A stretch of 64,000 nt of DNA, from NCBI GenBank assembly GCA_948472945.1, contig CAOKVX010000014.1, positions 1 through 64,000 on the forward strand. Reading direction: 5' to 3'. This DNA is from an uncultured Clostridia bacterium (GTDB lineage Bacteria; Bacillota; Clostridia; Lachnospirales; Lachnospiraceae). The notes under the pieces are model-generated. The model did no database searches, had not been told where the DNA came from, and saw nothing but the letters and a program-made list of their open reading frames with translations. Position numbers and translations under genes: made by a program. Below are positions 36,501-44,114 of the stretch, piece by piece (the first letter of the stretch is position 1; each line of letters starts with the position of its first letter).

Positions 36501-38894
36501 TCTTATGTATACAGGCTGATGCATACGCTCGTTACAGGTAAGAATACTGACGGCAGCAATAAGTACCTAAGCGCAGTATTTTGTGAGAATGAAAATGATG
36601 ATTCCAGAAAAGAAGACTTTGTCAATTCAATTACAAATAATAAGTTTTCTATAAAAGTATCGTCAATGCCGCCGGAGTACGTCGACAGAACCCAGTCAAA
36701 ATATGCCGGATATCTTGACAAGGACGTATATGTAAACGGTGACGACATAAATGACAAATCGCTTGATTTTAAGATAAAGATTGAGGGTGACAAATCAAAC
36801 AGATATACGCTCAATATATATATTGACACCAATGCGGACGGAAGATACGAATCTAACGAGAGGCTTGACGCGCTCGAAATACACGACGTAACTTCAGGGA
36901 AGACTGCCAGATACAATAATCTCACAGGCGGGCACACTTTTACGATAAGCCGCGAGATAGAAAACTATGCCGGCGCTATACCATATAAACTTGAAATTAT
37001 AGACAATTCCAACAGTCTTGTCAGAAAAAATATTACCGGTCAGTGCGCAGTGAAAGTAGCTGAGAAGACCAGGCTCAATGTTTTGCAGATTGTGACTAAC
37101 GACACAAGCGCATATTTTAAAAATAATGTTTATCTCCCTACAGATGAGGAGATATCAATGGCAAATGGGAAAAATGGTCCTGTTACGGAGGCAAATATGC
37201 GCACATATTTTGAGGACAGCATAGAACCTATTAACAGACTGCGTGATGAGATAACAACATATCCGGCAGAATTTCAGGAGCTTGCAAGAGCCGAGATGGA
37301 AAATGTGCTTGCTAATTCCGGAATGTTCCACTATTATGTTTCAATACTTGAGGAGTTTGACGTGCATTTTACAAGATTGACCGTTGCTGAATTTGAGCAG
37401 AAAGTTGCAGAGCAAAATAAGGCGAACGCAGGCAGGGATGAGTTTGGACAGACGAATATTATGGATAATTACAACATGATAATACTCGGCTATTCCGACT
37501 GCTATTCTGATGTCAATGATGAGGCGTGCAAAGTAATTGATACGTATATAGAGGAGGGCAACACTACGTTGTTTACGCACGATACAACCTCTTATGTAAA
37601 CCTTGAAACGGATGAGTTTGAAAAAGCCAATGATAAAGCCGGAGTGGACGCTAAATACTGGGGTTATAACATTAACAGGTATTTTAGAAAGATTGTAGGT
37701 ATGGACAGATACAATGTCACCGATAATAAAGGGGACAAAAACCGTATAGACGTAAATGAAGACAGTTATGATAAGCCGTACAAAACCGGCACTAAACAGG
37801 GTGATAACACGTTTGAGGAAACCGGCTTAGGAAAGGCGCTTAATCAGGGCATGACTAATGTAACATTGACATGTTCCGAATATGTTTATCCCGATAAAGT
37901 TACTAAAACTAATGACGGACAGATTGTATCTTATCCATATCTGATACCTGACCAGCTTAACGTGGCTGATACGCACGCGCAGTATTATCAGCTGAACCTT
38001 GATGAAGATGATATTGTAGTATGGTACTGTATAGGGGAATCAAATGAAAACGAGTGGTGCTACAGCCAGAAAAACGATGTGCGCAACAATTATTATATAT
38101 ACAATAAAGGTAATATAACATATTCCGGAGCCGGCCATTCTTCAGGAATGACTGAACAGGAAGTGAAGCTGTTTATCAATACGATGATAGCTGCATATAA
38201 TGCCGGGGTTGCTCCGCCGCAGCCTGTGATAACGAATACAGACAAGAGCACCGATAATAAAGATACCGATTTTGTTTATATAGATTATGACGCGACAGTG
38301 TCGCCTGAGGATTCCCAGCCGTTTGGAAGCGGGGTGTATGACAAAACTGTCGACGCTTATTCAGGTGGTAAGAAAGATATAAAGACAAAGAGAATTTTCT
38401 TTAAGGTAAACAACAACAGCATTGTTATGAACAAAGAGATGTCCGTGCACTATTTTCCGGCAGTGCGCGATGAATCGGGAAATGTCAGACTGCTTTCTTC
38501 GTTCCCGCTGCCGCTTAAAACGTACAGAGTTGATGATGCAGATAAGAAGTACAGTAAAGACCATGAGGGGGCGACGGAGGTAAATATGGCGACAATATCC
38601 GTTCCTTGGAAAGTAATTTCCGGAAACGGTGTCAATTCAAAAGTCAGCCTGACCGGAGGAATTGTCGATACTGACGAAGAATACTATGTTGACGTACCTA
38701 TATCTGACTGTTATTATGAGGGTATAGCATATGGGGACAGTAACACAAAGTTTGGGGCGCTCGACAACAGTAATCAGTTTGCGGTTCAGATTCAGGTTAT
38801 AATGAGATACGGTAAGGATAAGGATTCCAAGCTGCCTCTCAGGGGATACCGCAATCTGTTTATTATGAGGAGGGGAATGTTTGCGTTAGACTGA
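33513..38894 (+). CDS. Giant InlB-repeat / DUF5057-type pilus-associated protein
   Basis: 1793 residues. A membrane segment near residues 28-48 acts as a signal or anchor. A conserved region about residues 75-110 (VVLEIVPGAASASFGYLVGG) matches the DUF5057 start as I remember it. Three InlB B-repeats (Listeria-Bacteroides type) follow at about 150-390, each closing in GW and TLYAKW-type motifs. The remaining 1400 residues are a large unknown extracellular domain, the last part beta-rich with FKVNNNSIVMNKEMSVHYFP. There is no LPXTG sorting signal. It is the last gene of the pilus operon, so a PilY1-like tip adhesin, or a filament cap held by the minor pilins, is a reasonable guess. The ATG at 33513 has AAGGAG. 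Confidence 0.75.
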   Translation: MKLFKVFSVKNGAVKKFKQNKKKIIPAFFVFMIIFLVVSAAESILYFRDSKVNAAGSVVSTDGKFVIPECNEDSEKGSKDNPFVVLEIVPGAASASFGYLVGGQEPIDIEKALKEDPSAKDVLSKYVDINEDGTGYTNTDLFKKLGIGLAYKDNDIANGEDISKFEFGGWFLEKQCVNRVDAGMRLSKDTTVYAKWVTVYPTDEVNQAAGKNETYKPQYTVKFDANCGGDGDGVVGMPEDIAHIEQYTSLVEPLSVPRLKGKLFAGWYTDRECTSKYSFNSRVEGDVTLYAKWNELPDIVYSLQFDANLPEGMSADSVSGMPGTIENYAKNGMSFDFTDVTPVNEPSVSGYLFTGWYYDSACTRPFNFTEIVPDDIAGVNVTLYAGWAKEGSESYTLWFDANEPAEAVAEAKQYKDFLDTDASGKVIGLEDALAGEPVLEGNISKKVKDYNVKVITTTPEDFFEYGYNYYIQGGGNPPILGKNKYKDNNVLLIDRADMIFISEGLYNQNIQSQDTDKQLMQLFRKYKNTDMWYDRGYNDADNAPYTDIDYNNCSFKPEPMFFGMYNGMFSIDFDWETTMRIFKKTTVGSKGDGSDAVPIIYDVKSLGSWLQDDNKQEVTYTTSDGKVVTVEGGRILGKTSRENTFKLYLMTQQMDPLTVYNAYIEGKSQYGKICVDGEHAGCFEYYDPENGTHKYTDLWSFKTLLPVEAMTEETWKEYYKHCLCYIDNNINPDGVDPTGISQSLGFNDYPAINNSTVNNGILAATTANSTLVLELINRSKVTPDEGMKDFIPKDVVDAEGYNMTNALYYLLHGDGAPKKYEGDVRVLDIEPSDGDGSHKDSSFWFWYISKYIRNFSGKVSVTNTTTWEFAGNIDDLNSMYDIIYVGGNIGAMNDNLKDMMPKNSKDSIYLYAHNGAVMDNVKLTNRAGSLGDTTADSAVTKFIASGNDLTKTKYNDLLQFAEAGYPIVFGRELINGTFIKGNLSVSDINTDAVDTASYVYRLMHTLVTGKNTDGSNKYLSAVFCENENDDSRKEDFVNSITNNKFSIKVSSMPPEYVDRTQSKYAGYLDKDVYVNGDDINDKSLDFKIKIEGDKSNRYTLNIYIDTNADGRYESNERLDALEIHDVTSGKTARYNNLTGGHTFTISREIENYAGAIPYKLEIIDNSNSLVRKNITGQCAVKVAEKTRLNVLQIVTNDTSAYFKNNVYLPTDEEISMANGKNGPVTEANMRTYFEDSIEPINRLRDEITTYPAEFQELARAEMENVLANSGMFHYYVSILEEFDVHFTRLTVAEFEQKVAEQNKANAGRDEFGQTNIMDNYNMIILGYSDCYSDVNDEACKVIDTYIEEGNTTLFTHDTTSYVNLETDEFEKANDKAGVDAKYWGYNINRYFRKIVGMDRYNVTDNKGDKNRIDVNEDSYDKPYKTGTKQGDNTFEETGLGKALNQGMTNVTLTCSEYVYPDKVTKTNDGQIVSYPYLIPDQLNVADTHAQYYQLNLDEDDIVVWYCIGESNENEWCYSQKNDVRNNYYIYNKGNITYSGAGHSSGMTEQEVKLFINTMIAAYNAGVAPPQPVITNTDKSTDNKDTDFVYIDYDATVSPEDSQPFGSGVYDKTVDAYSGGKKDIKTKRIFFKVNNNSIVMNKEMSVHYFPAVRDESGNVRLLSSFPLPLKTYRVDDADKKYSKDHEGATEVNMATISVPWKVISGNGVNSKVSLTGGIVDTDEEYYVDVPISDCYYEGIAYGDSNTKFGALDNSNQFAVQIQVIMRYGKDKDSKLPLRGYRNLFIMRRGMFALD

Positions 38895-38922
38895 CAGTTC
38901 AGCGTCAAACACTACTATGTTA

Positions 38923-38948
38923 CGGCATCATGCAGGCGCATGGTGCCG
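38923..38948. other. Hairpin after the pilus operon
   Basis: CGGCATCATGC (38923-38933) pairs with GCATGGTGCCG (38938-38948) across a 4-base loop, 11 pairs including one wobble. No T tract follows, so it is not a clear terminator; it may stabilise the long pilus mRNA or regulate read-through into the GGDEF gene. Confidence 0.5.
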
Positions 38949-38961
38949 AACGTATATTATT

Positions 38962-38997
38962 GACAGGCTTTTTATAAGTGACAGACTTTTTATAAGT
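38962..38997 (+). repeat. Two adjacent 18-base direct repeats
   Basis: GACAGGCTTTTTATAAGT (38962-38979) is followed at once by GACAGACTTTTTATAAGT (38980-38997), differing by one base. The pair ends 18 bases before the ATG of the GGDEF gene. Each copy carries a TATAAG box. Confidence 0.85.
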
Positions 38998-39015
38998 TGG
39001 CGGAGGTAAATCAAA

Positions 39016-40689
39016 ATGAAGTTTGATATCAGAAAAGCGGCCCTTATTGTCATAGGGCTTGCTGTTTTGATAATGATTTTTTCTATAATCACTGCAGCTA
39101 ATGCAGATAAACAGATTTATCATGATTATAAAGTCCTCGACGAATGGACGTACAGTTTTGAGGGTGAGTCAAAGACTGTTGCTCTTCCGTACGCATTCAG
39201 TAATCCTGATATGAAATCGTTTAAAATATCAAAAACTTTTGATGAAAGCATACATGATGATGCCCATGATTTATATTTGGTTGCTTATTACTGCAACTTC
39301 AACATTTATCTTGACGGGAAACCTTACTACATATGTGATAAGAGGAGCCGACGGGTACCGGGCATGGTGTATGTTATAGTTGATTTGCCGGAAAATTTAA
39401 ACGGCAGGACGATTACGATTGAGTATAAACCGCATCTTGACCTCGAACGGTTCAGGATAACTGCCCCTTACCTTGGCGACAAGGGTGACATTGTAAGGAA
39501 TCTGTTTAAAGATAACATGTTTGATACGGCGTTTCTGCTAATTATTACCGTAGTAGGCGCATTTCTTGTAATAATAGGCGCATTTGTGAGGTTTAATGTT
39601 CGATACATGAATATTAACATACTGTCCACAGGACTTTTTTCACTGTTCAGCGGAACATATATGATGTCAAGAATAGAGTGGATACGCGTATTGTTTGACA
39701 TTGACTATATTCTTTACCTAATAGAGTTTACCAGCCTCATGGTGTTGATGCTGCCGATACTCATGCTTTTAATGTCAGTATTTACCGGCAAAAGCCGGGT
39801 TGTAGTAAATGTCCTTCTGCACATTAATATACTTAATATTATTGCGGAGGAGACGCTGTCTCTTATGAATGTGCGAAGCCTGCGGGAAATGCTTACGCTA
39901 AACCATGCAGTGCTGATAGTGACTACGGCGGCATTTTTATACTGCCTGTATGCAAGACGGGAGATTATAGACGAATACAGGTTTGAGATTACCGTTTCGA
40001 TTATACCGCTTGTGGTGTTCTCGGCGCTGGATGTTGTATTGCACTATTTCAGGACCAACATACGCTCCGGAATGTTCCTAAAGGTCGGCATTATATTTTT
40101 TCTTTTCTTTGAAATGTTTTTCATAATGAAAAAATATAATAAGTTTAACAGGGAGCTTCAGCGCTACAATCTTTACAGGGAAATGGCAATCACTGACATT
40201 GCAACCGGTCTTAATAACCGAAACGCTTATGAACAGCTTTGTCAAAGTCTTGAGCGTACAAAAGATAAGTATGACAACATATGCTGCGCTGTGTTTGACC
40301 TCAATTCGCTGAAAATGACCAACGATACGTTCGGCCACGCGGCGGGCGACGAATTAATATGCGCGATGGCCGGAGTCCTAAAAGATATATTTAAGGACAG
40401 GGCAAGCGTGTTCAGGACCGGCGGCGACGAATTTATTGTCATCATGCGCAATGAAACGGAGGAAAATTTCAGCCGGATAATTGAATCGGTTGCAATGGAA
40501 GCGGAGAATACAGTATTGTCATACAATATAAAAATAGATTACAGCATCGGGGCGGCTTCGCTTAGCGAAGGTTTGTATTCAAGTATTGATGATATGTTAA
40601 AAGAGGCGGACAACAGAATGTATGAAGATAAAAAGAGATATCATAATATGGATACTTCAGAAATGGATTTGTCTGCGTGTGACTTCTGA
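39016..40689 (+). CDS. Membrane diguanylate cyclase (7TMR-DISM-like plus GGDEF)
   Basis: 557 residues. One N-terminal membrane segment, an external domain (about 35-150), then seven or so hydrophobic segments (about 165-365) in the 7TMR-DISM style. The C-terminal GGDEF domain has the intact active-site motif in FRTGGDEFIVIM (about residue 470) and DIATGLNNRNAYEQL. It should make cyclic di-GMP from two GTP. The inhibitory I-site RxxD is not seen upstream of GGDEF (KDRA instead), so product feedback may be absent. It follows the pilus operon directly, and c-di-GMP often controls PilB-type ATPases. GGAGG precedes the ATG. Confidence 0.9.
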   Translation: MKFDIRKAALIVIGLAVLIMIFSIITAANADKQIYHDYKVLDEWTYSFEGESKTVALPYAFSNPDMKSFKISKTFDESIHDDAHDLYLVAYYCNFNIYLDGKPYYICDKRSRRVPGMVYVIVDLPENLNGRTITIEYKPHLDLERFRITAPYLGDKGDIVRNLFKDNMFDTAFLLIITVVGAFLVIIGAFVRFNVRYMNINILSTGLFSLFSGTYMMSRIEWIRVLFDIDYILYLIEFTSLMVLMLPILMLLMSVFTGKSRVVVNVLLHINILNIIAEETLSLMNVRSLREMLTLNHAVLIVTTAAFLYCLYARREIIDEYRFEITVSIIPLVVFSALDVVLHYFRTNIRSGMFLKVGIIFFLFFEMFFIMKKYNKFNRELQRYNLYREMAITDIATGLNNRNAYEQLCQSLERTKDKYDNICCAVFDLNSLKMTNDTFGHAAGDELICAMAGVLKDIFKDRASVFRTGGDEFIVIMRNETEENFSRIIESVAMEAENTVLSYNIKIDYSIGAASLSEGLYSSIDDMLKEADNRMYEDKKRYHNMDTSEMDLSACDF

Positions 40690-40732
40690 AATTGAGGGCA
40701 GAAAATTAACTTTTAAAAGAATACGTAAGAAT

Positions 40733-40761
40733 TTGACTTGTCAGCGTGATTAAGTTATAAT
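40733..40761 (+). promoter_or_regulatory. proS promoter
   Basis: TTGACT (40733-40738), a 17-base spacer and a perfect TATAAT (40756-40761), 35 bases before the proS ATG. Confidence 0.75.
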
Positions 40762-40795
40762 AGGTACTTGATAATAATTAAGGAGATAAAATGTT

Positions 40796-42526
40796 ATGAG
40801 ATTAAGTCAGTTACTCGGAGAGCGCATGAAGCAGACTCCGTCGGAATGTACAACGGTTAACCATACTTTTATGGTGAGGGGCGGCTACATCAAGCAGATG
40901 TCAAGCGGAATATACTCGTTGTTCATGCCCGGCAAGAGGGTGTGCCGTAAGATAGAGAATATAATCAGGGAAGAGATGGATAAAATAGACGGACAGGAAG
41001 TTCAGTTTCCGGTCGTTATGCCGTCTTCAATCTGGGAGGAGTCAAAAAGATATTACACTGTCGGAAGTGAAATGGCACGGTTTAACGACAGAGGCGGCTC
41101 AAAGCTTGTTCTCGGCATGACTCACGAGGAGGCTGCCGTTCATCTTGCGCGTGACGTGGCTTCTTCTTACAACGACTATCCGTTTATGATATATCAGATT
41201 CAGACAAAGTTCCGAGATGAGCCGAGAAGCAGGGGCGGTCTTGTAAGGGTGCGTGAATTTACGATGAAAGACGCGTATTCATTCCACACATCGCAGGAGT
41301 GTCTTGACAGCTACTATGAGAGGTGTCTTGAGAGCTATAACAAAATATATGCGAGAGTCGGCCTTCCGGAAGTTATATCGGTGAAATCGGACACCGGTAT
41401 GATGGGAGGCAGCGGGGCTCATGAGTTTATTTTTCTTGCTGACATAGGTGAGGATTCAATTGCAATATGTCAGGAATGCGACTATAGGGCTAACGTAGAA
41501 GCATCTGACTGTATAATTGTTCAGGATGCCGGTAAGGAGACTGAGCTTGTTAAGGTTGAGACTCCTGACTGTAAGACGATAGATGATTTGTGCAGATTTT
41601 TATCCGTTAAGGACAAGGACACGTGCAAGGCGGTAGTGTACTGCAAAAATGAGGACGACAGTTACGTTATAGTATTTCTTCGCGGAGACAGGGAAGTCAA
41701 CGAGACTAAACTAAACAATTATCTTGGCTGCGAGGTACATACTGCGGCTGAGATTACGGAGGACAGCGGAATAACTGCAGGATTTATCGGACCTGTCGGA
41801 CTGAACGCGAAAGCTGAGGTAATATATGACAAGTCGCTTGAAGGTGCGAGGAAGCTCGTCTGCGGTGCGAATGAGCCGGATATGCATTATACGGGAATGT
41901 CTGCAGAACGCGACATACCGGCCGGAACAAAATTTGCTGACGTCTCAAAGAGCGTTGACGGGGATATATGCCCTGTGTGCGGAAAACCGTCGATTGCCGT
42001 TAAGCGTGGAATCGAGGTAGGAAATATATTTAAGCTCGGAAAAAAATACACTGATTCGATGGATATGACATATCAAGACAGCGACGGAACGCTTAAAACA
42101 CCTATAATGGGATGTTATGGAATAGGCGTTGGCAGACTTGCCGCATGTATACTTGAGAAACATCATGATGATTACGGGCCTGTCTGGCCTGTTTCCGTTG
42201 CACCTTGGCATGTTCACATTTGTGCGCTCAGCATTACAAAGGATGAAAAAGTGAAAGTTATCGCGGACGGAATATACGCCGCACTCAACGATGCCGGTGT
42301 GGAAGTCGTATATGACGACAGGAAAATGAGCAACGGAGCAATGTTTGCGGACGCAGACCTTCTCGGATGTCCGGTAAGGATTGTTGTAAGTCCAAGGAAC
42401 TGCGGCGGCGGGGTAGTAGAGATAAGTGCGAGGGATAAGTCTTTCAAGGAGGAAGTATCTTATTCTGAAAGTGATTACAGTAATATTGTAAAGTCGGTCA
42501 GAGATAAATTAGCGGCTATGTCTTAA
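40796..42526 (+). CDS. proS: Prolyl-tRNA synthetase, bacterial type
   Basis: 576 residues, the length of the bacterial form with an INS editing insert. Class II motif 1 lies near the start, motif 2 is TKFRDEPRSRGGLVRVREF, and motif 3 is GCYGIGVGRLAACILE. The editing insert spans about residues 225-400. It charges tRNA-Pro. It is monocistronic with its own promoter, and no T-box is seen upstream. Confidence 0.96.
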   Translation: MRLSQLLGERMKQTPSECTTVNHTFMVRGGYIKQMSSGIYSLFMPGKRVCRKIENIIREEMDKIDGQEVQFPVVMPSSIWEESKRYYTVGSEMARFNDRGGSKLVLGMTHEEAAVHLARDVASSYNDYPFMIYQIQTKFRDEPRSRGGLVRVREFTMKDAYSFHTSQECLDSYYERCLESYNKIYARVGLPEVISVKSDTGMMGGSGAHEFIFLADIGEDSIAICQECDYRANVEASDCIIVQDAGKETELVKVETPDCKTIDDLCRFLSVKDKDTCKAVVYCKNEDDSYVIVFLRGDREVNETKLNNYLGCEVHTAAEITEDSGITAGFIGPVGLNAKAEVIYDKSLEGARKLVCGANEPDMHYTGMSAERDIPAGTKFADVSKSVDGDICPVCGKPSIAVKRGIEVGNIFKLGKKYTDSMDMTYQDSDGTLKTPIMGCYGIGVGRLAACILEKHHDDYGPVWPVSVAPWHVHICALSITKDEKVKVIADGIYAALNDAGVEVVYDDRKMSNGAMFADADLLGCPVRIVVSPRNCGGGVVEISARDKSFKEEVSYSESDYSNIVKSVRDKLAAMS

Positions 42527-42544
42527 TATGGTTTATGGGAGGTT

Positions 42545-42573
42545 TTGCAACTTCCGTAAATATACATTATAAC
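42545..42573 (+). promoter_or_regulatory. Promoter of the zinc-ribbon DUF4234 gene
   Basis: TTGCAA (42545-42550), a 17-base spacer and TATAAC (42568-42573), 20 bases before the ATG at 42594. Confidence 0.55.
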
Positions 42574-42593
42574 AATTTTAAGGGGGATTTTTT

Positions 42594-43151
42594 ATGAAGT
42601 GTAATGCATGTGGTTACGAGTATCAGGATGGAAATAAGTTCTGTCCTAATTGTGGTGCTGTCAATAATAACGCAGACAACAGCACGGTTAACCAGCCGAA
42701 CAACAACGGGTTTAACAATAATGGTTTCAACAATAACGGCTATAACAATAGCGGTTACAACCAGCAGGGAAACGGCGGTTACGGCGGACGTTATACAGCG
42801 CCTATCAAGAAAAGGGACATCGTTCTAAGCATTATTTTGTCTTTTGTAACATGTGGAATATATGCCATCATATGGTATATTGGCATGGTTGACGACCTCA
42901 ATGTTGCAGCAGGGACACCTGGAGAAACGTCGGGCGTTACCGTATTCCTTCTCACAATTATCACATGTGGTATATACGGAATATACTGGGCGTACACTGC
43001 AGGCGCAAAAGTTAACTCCATTCGCGAGAAGACCGGTGACAGACGTGATGAGAATAACGGTATACTTTACCTTGTACTCAATCTTTTCGGTCTTGCGATT
43101 GTTACATACTGTCTCATCCAGACAGAGCTCAATAAGGTTGCCGAATATTAA
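42594..43151 (+). CDS. Zinc-ribbon DUF4234 membrane protein
   Basis: 185 residues. An N-terminal zinc ribbon (CNACGYEYQDGNKFCPNCG) is followed by an Asn/Gly-rich linker of repeated NNNGF/NNNGY units, then two DUF4234-type hydrophobic regions with the doubled motif FVTCGIYAIIW and IITCGIYGIYW. The function of DUF4234 proteins is unknown. The next gene, 16 bases on, is a DUF2752 membrane protein. These two are often neighbours in Clostridia, which suggests a common envelope role. Confidence 0.85.
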   Translation: MKCNACGYEYQDGNKFCPNCGAVNNNADNSTVNQPNNNGFNNNGFNNNGYNNSGYNQQGNGGYGGRYTAPIKKRDIVLSIILSFVTCGIYAIIWYIGMVDDLNVAAGTPGETSGVTVFLLTIITCGIYGIYWAYTAGAKVNSIREKTGDRRDENNGILYLVLNLFGLAIVTYCLIQTELNKVAEY

Positions 43152-43167
43152 TATGCGGTAAAATGTG

Positions 43168-43566
43168 ATGAGCAAAAAGAACAGCAACATAATTATGTTA
43201 TTGATAACAGGGCTGCTTATATTGGCAGCCTATATTCTTGGAATCGGATGTCCAATTAAATATATGACAGGAATTTCCTGTCCGGGCTGCGGCATGACAA
43301 GAGCTGTTTTTGAATGTTTTCATTTTAATTTTGGAGCCGCATTTTATTATCATCCGTTATTTTTCACGCTGCCGGTAATAATCATAGTATTATTGCTTTG
43401 GAAACGTATACCCGCACATGCAGGAAATGCGGTTATGATAAGCTGCATTGCCGCATACTTGGCGACGTATGTAATCAGGCTGTTTTTTTTGAAAGATACG
43501 GTTGTGGCAATAGAGCCTGAAAAGGGGTTTATAGTGAGGATAATAACTGGTATTGTACGTAATTAA
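43168..43566 (+). CDS. DUF2752 membrane protein
   Basis: 132 residues, three membrane segments. The conserved CPGCGMTRA motif, typical of DUF2752, lies after the first segment, then FNFGAAFYYHPLFF. Function unknown. The ATG at 43168 is preferred; the GTG one codon upstream is also possible. Confidence 0.85.
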   Translation: MSKKNSNIIMLLITGLLILAAYILGIGCPIKYMTGISCPGCGMTRAVFECFHFNFGAAFYYHPLFFTLPVIIIVLLLWKRIPAHAGNAVMISCIAAYLATYVIRLFFLKDTVVAIEPEKGFIVRIITGIVRN

Positions 43567-43620
43567 ATTAAAATGTTATCAGAAAAAAGTTCTCGGAAAA
43601 AAATTCTTAGATAAAAACCC

Positions 43621-43648
43621 TTGACATTTCATTTTCCTGTAGTATAAT
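43621..43648 (+). promoter_or_regulatory. trp operon promoter
   Basis: Perfect TTGACA (43621-43626), a 16-base spacer and perfect TATAAT (43643-43648), just upstream of the T-box leader. Confidence 0.85.
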
Positions 43649-43651
43649 AGT

Positions 43652-43952
43652 TATCAATTAAATAGTGTTCACTTAAACCGATGACGTGGAGATAACGCTA
43701 TATGTGCACTCACAGAGAGCAGGGGATGCTGAGAACCCTGCAGAACGCAGTATTGCAAATGGACCACCGAGGGCATGGTCAAAGGATATTATTAATCTGA
43801 GTATTCCATGACGTAACGCATACGTTAGTTGCAATGAATATGATGGTATTCATAAAGTGCACAGTGCATTTCTGCGCTGTGAATCAAGGTGGCACCGCGG
43901 AATTTAACAATCCGTCCTTGACAGATATTTTATATTTGTCAAGGACTTTTTT
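43652..43952 (+). ncRNA. Tryptophan T-box riboswitch
   Basis: The conserved T-box core AAGGTGGCACCGCGG lies at 43886-43900. The UGGC in it pairs with an acceptor end whose discriminator is G, as in tRNA-Trp. Stem I includes the AGAGAG motif near 43716, and the likely specifier UGG followed by A is at 43760-43762. A terminator (43914-43952) completes the switch. Uncharged tRNA-Trp would pair with specifier and T-box, favour the antiterminator and turn on trpEGDCFBA. The specifier placement is inferred, the T-box core is certain. Confidence 0.93.
43914..43952 (+). terminator. Terminator of the T-box leader
   Basis: GTCCTTGACA (43914-43923) pairs with TGTCAAGGAC (43937-43946), then six T residues. 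Confidence 0.9.
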
Positions 43953-43964
43953 ATTTTATAGAAA

Positions 43965-44001
43965 TTTTACTTAATAGGAAAATACTTTTTATTAAGTAAA
44001 A
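43965..44001. other. Inverted repeat downstream of the T-box
   Basis: TTTTACTTAATA (43965-43976) and TATTAAGTAAAA (43990-44001) are a perfect 12-base inverted repeat with a 13-base spacer. It lies in the stretch between the T-box terminator and trpE. No T tract follows. Confidence 0.7.
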
Positions 44002-44053
44002 ACTTCGCGAAAATCTCACTCCGGCAAAAAAGTGAACCTTAACTTTAACCCTG

Positions 44054-44093
44054 GTATTGTACAATTCACGTTTTGACATGAACGGTACAATAC
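44054..44093. promoter_or_regulatory. Perfect inverted repeat just before trpE
   Basis: GTATTGTAC (44054-44062) and GTACAATAC (44085-44093) match exactly across 22 bases; CTG and CAG outside extend the pairing with a small bulge. It ends 7 bases before the AAGGAGG of trpE. It could be an operator for a repressor or an RNA hairpin affecting translation; neither is established. Confidence 0.55.
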
Positions 44094-44114
44094 ACCAGTA
44101 AAGGAGGAAAAGAT

